DNA from: an uncultured Muribaculaceae bacterium
GTDB lineage: Bacteria; Bacteroidota; Bacteroidia; Bacteroidales; Muribaculaceae
Assembly: GCA_910584495.1 (NCBI GenBank)
Contig: CAJUAR010000015.1
Span: 1-45,674, forward strand
Direction: 5' to 3'
Length of the DNA stretch: 45,674 nucleotides
How positions within the stretch are numbered: position 1 is the first letter of the stretch; every line of letters starts with the position of its first letter. Positions 25,409 through 33,370 of this stretch are shown here, piece by piece. The position numbers and the translations under genes are program-made. The notes beneath the pieces were generated by a model. The model had not been told where the DNA came from. It saw nothing but the letters and a program-made list of their open reading frames with translations, and searched no databases.

Positions 25409-26737
25409 ATGAAATTACCAAAGGTTCTGTCTGTCCTTGCCCTTGCCGGTGCCATGCTGGCAAGCTCCTGCGACAGCTTCCTCGACATACAGCCCGTGGG
25501 AAAGGTTATACCGACCACGGCTCCCGAATTTCGCGCTCTCCTCACCGAGGCATATACCAACGTTCCTTCCGACCGAGGCCTTGCCGACTTCCGCTCCGAC
25601 ATGGTGCAGTTCGACGCCACCCTCTCGCCAAACGACCTGAGCTCATACCTGGACATATGGCGGTGGAAGGACGAAGGAATGGACGAAAACACTGTCTCTT
25701 TCTCCTGGCGTACGTTCTACCACGTGCTTTTCATTGCTAACTATGTAATAGAATCCGAAAACAAGATTACCGACGGCACTACCGACGAAATCCGTCAGAT
25801 GGTGGGCGAATCCTATATGCTACGTGCCTATATGCACTTTGTGCTTGCCAACCTCTATGCCCCGGCATACACCAACTGTACTCCCGCAAGCACAAAGGCT
25901 GTTCCCTTGAAGCTCGACAGCGACGTGGAGGCAGTGCTCTCGCGCAACACGCTCGACGAGGTGTACACCTCCATCCTCAATGACCTTGAAATGGCCGAGG
26001 ACTATCTCAATATCGACACTTGGGAACTCGGTTATAACTATCGCTTCAATACCCTCTGCGTCGATGCCCTGCGTTCGCGCGTATATCTCTACATGGGGCT
26101 GTGGCAGGATGCGCTCGATGCTTCCAAGCGAGTGCTCGCAAAGAAAAACTCTCTTTCCGATGTCCGCTCAGAGTTGCCAAACGCTTATAATTCGGTAGAG
26201 AATATTTTAGCCCTCGAAGAAGTGATGCCGGCACAGTATGCCCGTGCATTCAAGGTAAATCGCGACTTCTTCCGCAGCTATGCCAATTCCGATCTTCGCA
26301 AGGCCGTGTATTACAATCAAGTGACGACCTCAAACATCCTTCTCTCCAAAGGCGGCAGCAACACTTATAGCTGCACATTCCGAGTTGGCGAAATGGTGCT
26401 TAATGCAGCCGAAGCTGCATGGCAGCTGGGGCTCTACGACGATGCAGCCGAATATCTGCTAACTCTCCAACGCAAACGCTTCAACGACAATGGAGCGGCA
26501 AAGGAGACAGAGGTGGCTGCGATGAACAACGACCAACTGCTCGCCGAAATATATAGTGAACGCGCGCGAGAGCTTGCCTTCGAAGGTCATCGCTGGTTCG
26601 ACCTCCGCCGCACCACACGTCCTGAAATGACCCGTACATATCGCGGCGAGACAAGCACGCTCCAGAAGGATGACCCTCGCTACACTCTGCGCATTCCATC
26701 CGAAGCCATCACTGCCAATCCCGGTCTGGCCGACTAA
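25409..26737 (+). CDS. RagB/SusD family nutrient-binding lipoprotein
   Basis: 442 residues. A lipoprotein signal peptide has lipobox LASSC with the lipidated cysteine at 21. Family features are CDSFLDIQPVGKVIPTTAPE, EIRQMVGESYMLRAYMHFVL and near the C-terminus AEIYSERARELAFEGHRWFD followed by LRR. The TPR-like fold caps the SusC barrel and binds substrate. It begins 15 bases after susC. At 442 residues it is on the short side for the family (often 480-600). Confidence 0.94.
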   Translation: MKLPKVLSVLALAGAMLASSCDSFLDIQPVGKVIPTTAPEFRALLTEAYTNVPSDRGLADFRSDMVQFDATLSPNDLSSYLDIWRWKDEGMDENTVSFSWRTFYHVLFIANYVIESENKITDGTTDEIRQMVGESYMLRAYMHFVLANLYAPAYTNCTPASTKAVPLKLDSDVEAVLSRNTLDEVYTSILNDLEMAEDYLNIDTWELGYNYRFNTLCVDALRSRVYLYMGLWQDALDASKRVLAKKNSLSDVRSELPNAYNSVENILALEEVMPAQYARAFKVNRDFFRSYANSDLRKAVYYNQVTTSNILLSKGGSNTYSCTFRVGEMVLNAAEAAWQLGLYDDAAEYLLTLQRKRFNDNGAAKETEVAAMNNDQLLAEIYSERARELAFEGHRWFDLRRTTRPEMTRTYRGETSTLQKDDPRYTLRIPSEAITANPGLAD

Positions 26738-26753
26738 AAAAAACTTTGGCATA

Positions 26754-26801
26754 GTGTTTGTGGTTGTTGAAGAAATAGTGTAACTTTGCAACCACAAACA
26801 C
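26754..26801. repeat. Perfect 13-bp inverted repeat enclosing a core promoter
   Basis: GTGTTTGTGGTTG (26754-26766) and CAACCACAAACAC (26789-26801) are exact reverse complements separated by 22 bases. The left arm contains the -33 TTTG; the -7 box abuts the right arm, and the right arm covers the expected transcription start. There is no following T-run. It is likely an operator or a structured 5' mRNA end. Confidence 0.7.
26757..26788 (+). promoter_or_regulatory. Promoter of the T9SS cargo gene
   Basis: TTTG at 26757-26760, 20 bases, then TAACTTTG at 26781-26788. This is a near-ideal Bacteroidetes promoter, so the downstream gene is transcribed separately from susCD, at least in part. Confidence 0.72.
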
Positions 26802-26848
26802 CAATATATCTGGCAAAATCAAGTTTATTCCAATATAAAACCAACATT

Positions 26849-28453
26849 ATGAAAAAAACTCTACTCTCAATGCTTGCCGCATGCAGCGTAGTGGTCGCAT
26901 CAGCTGCTGTGACAGATCTCAAGCCGGTGTGGAATGTTTCCCAGACGACTACCGACGGCCAGCTCTGGAACGCCCCTGTGGCTGTCGACAAGGCCGGTAA
27001 TTTCTATGCTGCCGGTGCTTTCGACAAGGAATTCTCTCCCGCCGGTGATGCCCTCACTCCTGTTGGCACCAGTGCGTATGTCATCAAATATGACGTTACC
27101 GGAGGTGTTAAATGGGCATTTGCCATTACAGGTGCCGCAAGCATCACTGCTATCGATGCAGACAACGACGGCAATGTATATGTGGCCGGTGTCTATGCCG
27201 ACGAAATCACTTTCGGCACCACCTCGGGCGACGAAATCGTGAAGGAAGGCCAGATGGTTGAAGGTGCTCCCACGAGCGAAAAGAACTCTTCGTTCATCGC
27301 AAAATACGATGCCGACGGTGTTGTAAAAGCTGTGACAACTTTCGTTCCCGATGGTCTTCCCGAACTTGTAGCAACCGGTATGTACTACCCAATGGACGGT
27401 GATGTTTATTTCAAAATCAACCATCTCCAGGCTATTGCCGATGCTGTTTATGCTTCTGCCGTGTTCACCGGCTACACTAAGAATGGTGAAGCAGAATTCA
27501 AAGGTTCCTATAATGACCCTTGGTTTGGTGAATTTTTTGTAGACCTTAGCAGTGCTGCTGTCTTGAAACTCAATGCCGACCTTGCAGGTTGCCAAAATGT
27601 GCTCAATTGCTCTACCGACGGTGCTCTTGCCACTTTAGATGCTCAGTATTCGGCTTCGTCAGTAACTTTCGACGCTGCCGGTGATTATGTCAACGCTGTT
27701 TTTGCCGGTAATGGTCCTCTTGTTGTCAGCAGTGCAAAATCAGTTGAAAAAGCTGAAACTCCTTCAACTGAATATGATTACATTTGCGTTTCTCTCTCTG
27801 CTGACGGTGAAACTATAGCACTCCAAAATCGTATTGCAGCTCCTGCAGCAGGTGCTAAAACTCTCAACGTTCCCTCAAAGATATACTATAATGCTCAGGG
27901 AGGTGTTTGTTTCGTAGGTTACGAATCTTATGCAGAAAACGCTGGTACTGATGACCAGCGTGTTGGCGAACAAGTTTTCACAATAGATAACGTATATGCC
28001 AATCCTGTTAAGGCGAAATACGAATTTATCGACGGCAATGTAAACTATTCGGAGCTCAGTGCTGCAGCTGTTACACCCGACGGAACAATACTTGTTTCAG
28101 CTCTCGGCTACTATACCGACAAAGATGAAAGTGAAGGCGGTCATGCTATGGGTGATTTTGCAGGAACTTCCCGGGTTTATGCTTTGATGGGTGGTCAGGC
28201 ATTCCCTGTTCCCAATGGTACTAACGGTTATGGCATAGCTACTGCCGGTTCCTATGCTGCTCTCTCACAGATTACTCCCGGTGGTGTGGCTTACACCCTC
28301 TTCAACGACCCCACAGGTGTTGAAGACATCACTGTCGACAACAACGCTGCAGTGGAATACTTCAACCTTCAGGGCGTGCGCGTTGCTAATCCCGAAAACG
28401 GTCTCTACATCCGTCGTCAAGGCACCAAAGCTACAAAAGTGCTGGTGAAATAA
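26849..28453 (+). CDS. Secreted beta-propeller-like protein with T9SS-type C-terminal tail
   Basis: 534 residues from the ATG at 26849 (MKKTLLSMLAACSVVVASAA), which starts the signal peptide. The mature part shows repeated blade-like units: APVAVDKAGNFYAAGAFDKE, TAIDADNDGNVYVAGVYADE, then further strands; this GNxYxAG pattern recalls SBBP-type propeller repeats. The last 35 residues are a short sorting-type tail, VEYFNLQGVRVANPENGLYI ending in KVLVK, as on many Bacteroidales surface proteins. No catalytic motif is seen. It follows susD by 111 bases with its own promoter, and may be a surface component of the same locus. Confidence 0.75.
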   Translation: MKKTLLSMLAACSVVVASAAVTDLKPVWNVSQTTTDGQLWNAPVAVDKAGNFYAAGAFDKEFSPAGDALTPVGTSAYVIKYDVTGGVKWAFAITGAASITAIDADNDGNVYVAGVYADEITFGTTSGDEIVKEGQMVEGAPTSEKNSSFIAKYDADGVVKAVTTFVPDGLPELVATGMYYPMDGDVYFKINHLQAIADAVYASAVFTGYTKNGEAEFKGSYNDPWFGEFFVDLSSAAVLKLNADLAGCQNVLNCSTDGALATLDAQYSASSVTFDAAGDYVNAVFAGNGPLVVSSAKSVEKAETPSTEYDYICVSLSADGETIALQNRIAAPAAGAKTLNVPSKIYYNAQGGVCFVGYESYAENAGTDDQRVGEQVFTIDNVYANPVKAKYEFIDGNVNYSELSAAAVTPDGTILVSALGYYTDKDESEGGHAMGDFAGTSRVYALMGGQAFPVPNGTNGYGIATAGSYAALSQITPGGVAYTLFNDPTGVEDITVDNNAAVEYFNLQGVRVANPENGLYIRRQGTKATKVLVK

Positions 28454-28470
28454 ATTTATTTTCTCAACTT

Positions 28471-28520
28471 TTAATCCCGATTAATCATGATTAATCCTGA
28501 TAAATCATGATTAATCGGGA
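28471..28520. repeat. Five tandem 10-bp units, TTAATCNNGA, upstream of the four-helix gene
   Basis: Units in exact 10-base register: ttaatcccga, ttaatcatga, ttaatcctga, taaatcatga, ttaatcggga. Positions 7 and 8 vary, and the second base varies once. The start codon of the four-helix-bundle gene is 20 bases after the block. Confidence 0.85.
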
Positions 28521-28533
28521 TTTTTAATTTTTT
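28473..28533 (+). terminator. 50-bp near-perfect palindrome plus T-tract (also the upstream GATTAATC block)
   Basis: AATCCCGATTAATCATGATT and four more bases (28473-28496) pair with 28499-28522 in 23 of 24 positions around a 2-base centre. A T-rich run follows. It would make a very strong terminator for the T9SS cargo gene, which ends at 28453. The same sequence is also a 10-bp-phased repeat, listed separately. Confidence 0.6.
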
Positions 28534-28539
28534 TCAACT

Positions 28540-29289
28540 ATGGGAGTGAAAATCCAATTTTCGCAATCCTATCACTGGCTCAATTCGTGGATTTTAGCCA
28601 ATGTCATTCAATTGGCGACACAGGATTTCTGTGAGCGATTCATTGATTACCGCATGGACCCGGGTCGCCGTCTGTATGACCAGATGGTTATGGCTGCAAG
28701 GTGCGGAGTGGCAAATATCGCCGAAGGTTCTGCCCGTCATTCAACATCGGTTGAGTCGGAGATGCGTCTCCTCGATACGGCAAGAGCAAGTTTTGACGAG
28801 CTTCAGGGCGATGTCTTTAATTTTCTCTTGCGCAAGAAAGCTGATGTGTGGGCAATTGGAAATCCCGACCGCGAATCGATTTGGCGAATGCAATTGGACA
28901 AGCCAAATTATTCCAACAGTTATCTTCACGATGCTGCCATTCATATACTTGCTCAGAAAAGTAAATTTGACCCATGGTTGGATAATTCAACTCCCGAGGT
29001 AGCTGCCAATGCGCTCTTGGTAATGTGTTTGAGAGAAAACAAAATGCTTCAGGCTCAGATTCAGGGCCAGCTTGAGACCTTTAGAGAGGTGGGCGGCTTT
29101 ACGGAAAATATGACTGTCGAGAGACTTGAAGCTCGAAAAAATCAGGCGTCGATGAGCGGAGCTCCAACATGCCCAAAATGCGGAAAACCCATGCTCAAGA
29201 GAGTTCAGAAGAAGGGTCGCATGCAAGGCCGCGAATTTTGGGGCTGCAGCGACTATCCCCATTGTGACGGCATCCTGCCGATGGAATAG
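28540..29289 (+). CDS. Four-helix-bundle protein (S23/IVP-like) with C-terminal topoisomerase-type zinc ribbon
   Basis: 249 residues. Residues 10-190 resemble the four-helix-bundle proteins encoded by 23S rRNA intervening sequences: RLYDQMVMAARCGVANIAEG followed by SARHSTSVESEMRLLDTARA, the equivalent of the AxxSIxxNIAEG core. A longer C-terminal extension carries a zinc ribbon of the topoisomerase I type, CPKCGKPMLKRV ... GREFWGCSDYPHCDGI, with four cysteines in place. There is no signal peptide, so it is cytoplasmic and probably binds nucleic acid. Bacteroidetes annotations use the name four helix bundle suffix domain protein; the function is unknown. Matching GATTAATC repeat blocks lie directly on both sides, and no TAnnTTTG promoter is visible, which suggests a self-contained cassette. 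Confidence 0.85.
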   Translation: MGVKIQFSQSYHWLNSWILANVIQLATQDFCERFIDYRMDPGRRLYDQMVMAARCGVANIAEGSARHSTSVESEMRLLDTARASFDELQGDVFNFLLRKKADVWAIGNPDRESIWRMQLDKPNYSNSYLHDAAIHILAQKSKFDPWLDNSTPEVAANALLVMCLRENKMLQAQIQGQLETFREVGGFTENMTVERLEARKNQASMSGAPTCPKCGKPMLKRVQKKGRMQGREFWGCSDYPHCDGILPME

Positions 29290-29300
29290 CCAAAACTCTC

Positions 29301-29344
29301 GATGAATCTCGATTAATCCTGATAAATCCCGATTAATCGGGATT
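29301..29344. repeat. Downstream 10-bp-phased GATTAATC block
   Basis: Units gatgaatctc, gattaatcct, gataaatccc, gattaatcgg, each 10 bases, starting 12 bases after the stop of the four-helix gene. The composition and phase are the same as in the upstream block at 28471. Confidence 0.85.
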
Positions 29345-29349
29345 TTTTT
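29325..29349. terminator. 20-bp perfect palindrome followed by T7
   Basis: AATCCCGATTAATCGGGATT (29325-29344) is its own reverse complement, and a run of T follows on the plus strand. It should terminate the four-helix gene and is the last part of the downstream repeat block. Confidence 0.6.
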
Positions 29350-29369
29350 CGGGAGTTATCGGGAGTTAT
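29350..29369. repeat. Direct repeat of 10 bases, two copies
   Basis: CGGGAGTTAT occurs twice head to tail, immediately after the T-tract. The second copy contains the stop codon of the convergent VanZ-like gene. The unit length again is 10. Confidence 0.7.
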
Positions 29370-29755
29370 TTTTTGCGCAGCACTGCGCGGATTGCGGGAG
29401 GTGCGGCAAAGAAGGCGACAATGGTGCCTGCGCAGTCGGCAACAAAATCGTATTCATCGCCCGAGCGCCCGAGGCCCATTGCTTCCTGGGCAAATTCAAT
29501 GACGAGACCAAAAGCTGCAGCAATGACACAGCACGCCAGCATGGCACGGTGCCCAAGAGAGTGGGAGCGGTGAGAACGTTGATAGTCAAAAGCCAAGGCT
29601 CCGGCCATGCCGCCAAACATAATGGCATGAATCAGTTTATCGAGATGTGGAATTTTGAATGCCGGTTCATCAGGCAGAGGGTCGGGAAAAAGTGTGGCGT
29701 AGACAATTACGGCCACAACAAGCAGCGAGGGCCAGTAGTGTTTTAAAAATTTCAT
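29366..29755 (-). CDS. VanZ-like membrane protein
   Basis: 129 residues with four hydrophobic segments. VanZ family marks are a first segment ending VIVYATLFPDPLP, then IPHLDKLIHAIMFGGMAGAL (the conserved DK..H..F) and IEFAQEAMGLGRSGDEYDFV with ADCAGTIVAFFA. The family role is unclear; VanZ itself gives low-level teicoplanin resistance. The start overlaps the end of the M23-like gene by 4 bases. Confidence 0.85.
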   Translation of the reverse strand: MKFLKHYWPSLLVVAVIVYATLFPDPLPDEPAFKIPHLDKLIHAIMFGGMAGALAFDYQRSHRSHSLGHRAMLACCVIAAAFGLVIEFAQEAMGLGRSGDEYDFVADCAGTIVAFFAAPPAIRAVLRKK

Positions 29756-30558
29756 TGCAGAGGTATATATTCAGCCGGTTCGAGAGCCGAGCCTTTGTGC
29801 CATAATTCAAACATAAAAACACCTGAAACGTCGGTCGAACCAATACGTTGACCGGCTACAACTTTGTCGCCTTTATCGACAATTACCTCGGCAGCTCCGG
29901 AAATGATGCTCACAAAGTCGTTGGGATGTTGTATGGTGACAGTAGAAAGCCCGGCCTCGTTATAATCACTTGCAATCACAGTCCCGCGGTATACGGCGTT
30001 GATGGCTCCACGGCGAGTAGTGCAGATGCGTATGCCTTGCGACGACGCTATTTCGTTTACCTCGCCAATCGATGACGAAGGAGGCGAGAAAATCATGCCA
30101 TCGGCTGCAATGGGTGCCAACACCGACAGGTTGAATCGCTCTTCGTCCTCGAATTTTTTGACAAAAAGACGTTCGGCTTCGCTTGCCGCGAGGAGTGAAT
30201 CGGCAACTGTTGCCGGAACCGATGCTGCATGTGTTGCCGAGGAGGTGTCGCCCTGTACAGCACGGACTATCGAGCCGAGATAGGCGGCATTGATGCGGGC
30301 AGCATTTTCGAGCGAATCGAGGCGTAATGCCGCATCGACATACTTGGTTCGGAGGTCGCCGCGCAAAGCCCCCGGCAGCAGTTGCCGCAAAGGAGTAAAG
30401 GCAAAGACAGCCCATACAAGCGCAAGACCGGCGGCAAAAATCACTATCGACACAGCAACGACGCGTCCGCGGGTGAGGCGTACGCTCCACAAGCGGTTGA
30501 ATGTGTTCTCTTTGATGAAGTCGAGGCGAAAGCGTGCCGGGTTGCAAGGTTTGGTCAT
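29752..30558 (-). CDS. M23-like (LytM) periplasmic protein, probably catalytically inactive
   Basis: 268 residues from the ATG at 30558 (MTKPCNPARFRLDFI). A start 15 bases upstream would overlap the previous gene. A basic N-terminus is followed by a membrane anchor (VVAVSIVIFAAGLALVWAVF), a helical stretch (about 70-160), and a beta domain with the M23 layout: GMIFSPPSSSIGE, AINAVYRGTVIASDYNEAGL, STVTIQHPNDFVSIISG, DKGDKVVAGQRIGSTDVSG, FMFELWHKGSALEPAEYI. The zinc ligands of M23 are not conserved: there is no HxxxD after GMIFSPP, and the HxH of the last strand reads FMF. This suggests a regulatory LytM such as an amidase activator (EnvC-like) rather than an enzyme. It lies 4 bases after the M6 gene. 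Confidence 0.75.
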   Translation of the reverse strand: MTKPCNPARFRLDFIKENTFNRLWSVRLTRGRVVAVSIVIFAAGLALVWAVFAFTPLRQLLPGALRGDLRTKYVDAALRLDSLENAARINAAYLGSIVRAVQGDTSSATHAASVPATVADSLLAASEAERLFVKKFEDEERFNLSVLAPIAADGMIFSPPSSSIGEVNEIASSQGIRICTTRRGAINAVYRGTVIASDYNEAGLSTVTIQHPNDFVSIISGAAEVIVDKGDKVVAGQRIGSTDVSGVFMFELWHKGSALEPAEYIPLQ

Positions 30559-30562
30559 AGTG

Positions 30563-32311
30563 TCAGAGGGCAATCTTGCGTGTTGTGCCCCGGCTATTGA
30601 CCAAATAAATACCGCGGGAGGGCAGTGTGCATTTCGCCTCTCCGTTATTATCGGTTGTCAACGATGCTTTTAAGGTTCCGTCGGGTGCGTAGATGTCTAT
30701 TTGTGAGTTTGCCGACGCTCTGATGTTGAGCGCGAGTCCTTCGGCAGTAATTGAAAGAGAGCTGTTGACCGCAGCTATGCAGCCTACACCGTTGGAGCCT
30801 CCTTTGACATCGAAGCTAACCGACCCGTCGGGGTGCTCGGTTATGTTGGTAATAGGCATGTCGATAGGATTCTTAGCCCAGTCGACAAGTGCCGGTTTTG
30901 TCTCGGAAGTGAAAGAAGTTACGCCACTGGTGCCGGGGAAGGGATATGAGCTTCTGTAATCTGCGAAGTTGGTGGATACTTGGTTGCCGGCTTCAACGAT
31001 GTCGACATACTGATGCACGCGGCGGTTGTTGACTGTGTTGACATCCCACTTGCCCTGGTCGAAATCTATGTGCCATACAAGCATGCCGTGATGTGGAATA
31101 TACGTGTCGTTGCCCACCAGCTGGCGGTTTTCGAGCAGGAAAAATTCGGTGTCGGTGGCAGTGGCAATCAGACATGCCTCGTTTTCGACGTCAAGAGGAT
31201 GAAGTGTGATGGTTTCGGCATCGCACAGCAGAGTAGGGCGCAGCCACCGCAAGGCATTGCGCTCGAAAGATGAGTAGTTAGGGGGGGTGTTTGCATTATT
31301 GTTGTAACTCCCCTGGTCCATAACGTCGAACAAACCGGGTGTATAAGGCGCAACGTTCGCCGTATTGTATAGGTCGGGAAGTCCCAGCACATGCGAATAC
31401 TCATGGATGAAGGGACCGATACCCGTTGGGCCATAAGAAAAAATCTCGTTGGAGCAGGCGTAGTTAAGGAGGTATTTGCCGTTATATTCTGCCGAATCGT
31501 ATATGGCTGAGCTGTGTGGCCAGACAGCATCGGCAACGTTGGACGAATTTTCGCCCTCGCCGGCATATATCACATAGATATTGTCCACATATCCGTCGTT
31601 GTCCTGGTCGTAGAGCGAGAAGTCGATTACCGATGCCAGCGAATCGGCAGCCTCGGTGACCATCTCTTCGGGGTGAAGGTCGCCATAACGGTTGTTGCCG
31701 CCGTAGTAGGCGCGCTCCTGCGAGAGAGTCACGGGACCGAAAACATCAAACGATGGGTCGAATGCACCATCCGACTGTTTGAGAAAGTAGTCACGTGCCG
31801 ACCCTGTGGCTCCGTTGCGGGCAAAGCCTTCTTCGTTGAGGCTGGCTGCGAAATATTCCAGCGGATTTTCGGTGCTGAATTTCACATCCTGATATTCAAC
31901 AAGAAACACAAGGCTACGCACCTTGCCTTGCAGAGGATAGGCACTGGCGCGGGTAAAAAGGCCCATGCCGTGCTGAGGCAGCTCGTCGGCTGTCGTTTCG
32001 CTGCGGCCGGCGGCACGAGCTTTGAGCAGCTTGCCTCGTCCCTTGTCGATGGCTTTGAGCAAGGGGCTTGCCTCCCGCCGTTGTTGAACGGTTTCGGCTG
32101 TTGTCGGGCGTATAAAACCATCATCGTCGAGAGTCATATATTGGCCCTCGGCATCGATATATGCGCGGCAAAATTCATCGCCGACGGCCATGGCCTCGAT
32201 TTGCGAGCCGTCGGGCTGTGTATAGATGCGGAAAACACGCTGTGCCGGAACGGCTATTGCAACATTGGCGGCAAGAACCGCGCCAAGGAGTATTATGTCA
32301 CGTTTTTTCAT
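30563..32311 (-). CDS. Secreted M6 family metalloprotease with T9SS-type tail
   Basis: 582 residues. A signal peptide (MKKRDIILLGAVLAANVAIA) is followed by a propeptide-like region, then the M6 (immune inhibitor A-like) catalytic domain: VRSLVFLVEYQDVKFS, SARDYFLKQSDGAFDPSFDV, DQDNDGYVDNIYVIYAGEGE, and the zinc motif HEYSHVLGLPDLY at 303-315. Motifs after it (GLFDVMDQGSYN, LLENRQLVGND..., GMLVWHIDF) complete the family pattern. The last 75 residues (about 505-582) form a short sorting domain ending with GIYLVNSRGTTRKIAL, so it is probably exported to the surface. It lies between DUF4919 and the M23-like gene. Confidence 0.9.
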   Translation of the reverse strand: MKKRDIILLGAVLAANVAIAVPAQRVFRIYTQPDGSQIEAMAVGDEFCRAYIDAEGQYMTLDDDGFIRPTTAETVQQRREASPLLKAIDKGRGKLLKARAAGRSETTADELPQHGMGLFTRASAYPLQGKVRSLVFLVEYQDVKFSTENPLEYFAASLNEEGFARNGATGSARDYFLKQSDGAFDPSFDVFGPVTLSQERAYYGGNNRYGDLHPEEMVTEAADSLASVIDFSLYDQDNDGYVDNIYVIYAGEGENSSNVADAVWPHSSAIYDSAEYNGKYLLNYACSNEIFSYGPTGIGPFIHEYSHVLGLPDLYNTANVAPYTPGLFDVMDQGSYNNNANTPPNYSSFERNALRWLRPTLLCDAETITLHPLDVENEACLIATATDTEFFLLENRQLVGNDTYIPHHGMLVWHIDFDQGKWDVNTVNNRRVHQYVDIVEAGNQVSTNFADYRSSYPFPGTSGVTSFTSETKPALVDWAKNPIDMPITNITEHPDGSVSFDVKGGSNGVGCIAAVNSSLSITAEGLALNIRASANSQIDIYAPDGTLKASLTTDNNGEAKCTLPSRGIYLVNSRGTTRKIAL

Positions 32312-32323
32312 CGTAGCCTGATG

Positions 32324-33082
32324 CTATTTGTTCGATTGGGATGCCTGCTGCATTTCCGAAGGATGTTTTTCGAAATATTGGTGCAGCATCTCACTGATAT
32401 TGAAATAATAAGATTGGATTTCGTCGGTTCCCTCCTTGCGCACCTCGATACAGTCATAGTGGGGTGGCTCGAATCGCTGGCTGCTCGCAGTTATACCCGA
32501 TAAATTTAGAAAGTCGTACTCATGCTGAGGGTAGACCACTATAAAGGCATTATCAGGATCGGAGCCTGTGCCCGATGCAGCGATGACAAGTAGCAGGTGG
32601 TTGAGTTTGTGCTGCCATATTTTGGAGAGGTCGTACTTGCCGTTTTTTTCGTAGACATAAATGCGGTTTGTGAGCTGTCGCAGGTCGACGGGGTTGTCGT
32701 CGATGACCTGAAGCGCATAGTCGAGCATCTTGTTACGGTCCGAGCGGCTGCGGTTTTGTTTGGCATATATGGGAAGGAGTTCGTTGAGCAACGCTGCGTT
32801 GGGCGAATCTCGGTAGGGGTCGTAGTCTTCCTGAAACATTGTGCCGTAGTAGAAATATTGAAAGTCCTGCGGCGTCATTGTTGTGTCGTTGGACAGAAAC
32901 GATTTGAGAAGTTTGGGATAATAGTATGGCGAATCCTCATCTATGCTTGCCTTGGCGATAGCATCTATGTCGGGGCGCCCCAATTCGCTGCGAGCATTGT
33001 TCTTTGCCATCATAGGCAGTGTGGCGGCTGTCGCAACAAGAATGGAGAAAAGTCCGTTTAATATGATTGTAGAGAATTTCAT
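32324..33082 (-). CDS. DUF4919 family exported protein
   Basis: 252 residues with a signal peptide (IILNGLFSILVATAATLPMM). The pattern matches Bacteroidetes DUF4919: IDEDSPYYYPKLLKSFLSND, DFQYFYYGTMFQEDYDPYRD, LTNRIYVYEKNGKYDLSKIW, GTGSDPDNAFIVVYPQHEYD and YYFNISEMLHQYF. The function is unknown. It is first in the minus-strand run with the M6 protease (12 bases between them), M23-like and VanZ-like genes. A TAAATTTG sequence at 33089-33096 lies only 7 bases upstream and could be a -7 box of an almost leaderless message. Confidence 0.78.
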   Translation of the reverse strand: MKFSTIILNGLFSILVATAATLPMMAKNNARSELGRPDIDAIAKASIDEDSPYYYPKLLKSFLSNDTTMTPQDFQYFYYGTMFQEDYDPYRDSPNAALLNELLPIYAKQNRSRSDRNKMLDYALQVIDDNPVDLRQLTNRIYVYEKNGKYDLSKIWQHKLNHLLLVIAASGTGSDPDNAFIVVYPQHEYDFLNLSGITASSQRFEPPHYDCIEVRKEGTDEIQSYYFNISEMLHQYFEKHPSEMQQASQSNK

Positions 33083-33370
33083 AGCCTACAAATTTACGCA
33101 AAATTGCTCTTTTGTAGATTGTCACGGAGTTAATTATAGCATTCTTTCACTATATTTAACGAAAACCGGGTCAATTCGAAAATCCGTTGCATTAGGCTGT
33201 CGAAGGCAGTGCTCATGCTGCCGGCATCGTGCTTCCATTGTACCATCATAACGCATGGATTGGCTTGGGCCCCGAAAACCAAACCTGGAATGTTTGGCTC
33301 AAAACAACAAAAGCTCCCGGCAGAAGCCGAGAGCTGTATGGCTTTTAAAGTGAAAGTGAAGGGCGGCGGA
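33083..33370. other. Intergenic region between DUF4919 and rpsU
   Basis: About 290 bases. It holds the rpsU terminator near its right end (33300-33335) and a possible weak -7 box for the DUF4919 gene at 33089-33096. I see no further gene or repeat in it. Confidence 0.5.
33300..33335 (-). terminator. Terminator of the tRNA-Cys/rpsU unit
   Basis: On the minus strand AGCTCTCGGC, ttct, GCCGGGAGCT forms a 10-base stem with one mismatch, followed by TTTTGTTGTTTT. Confidence 0.75.

Noticed and set aside
26754..26801. Inverted repeat as an invertible (phase-variable) promoter
   Set aside because: The centre is only 22 bases, far shorter than known invertons, and no recombinase gene is close. It is kept as an operator or hairpin instead.
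28471..28520. Regular repeats read as a CRISPR array
   Set aside because: The unit is only 10 bases, there are no spacers, and there are no cas genes in the window.
28540..29289. Four-helix bundle as the Avd protein of a diversity-generating retroelement
   Set aside because: No reverse transcriptase, template repeat or variable repeat is seen nearby, and the C-terminal zinc ribbon is not an Avd feature.
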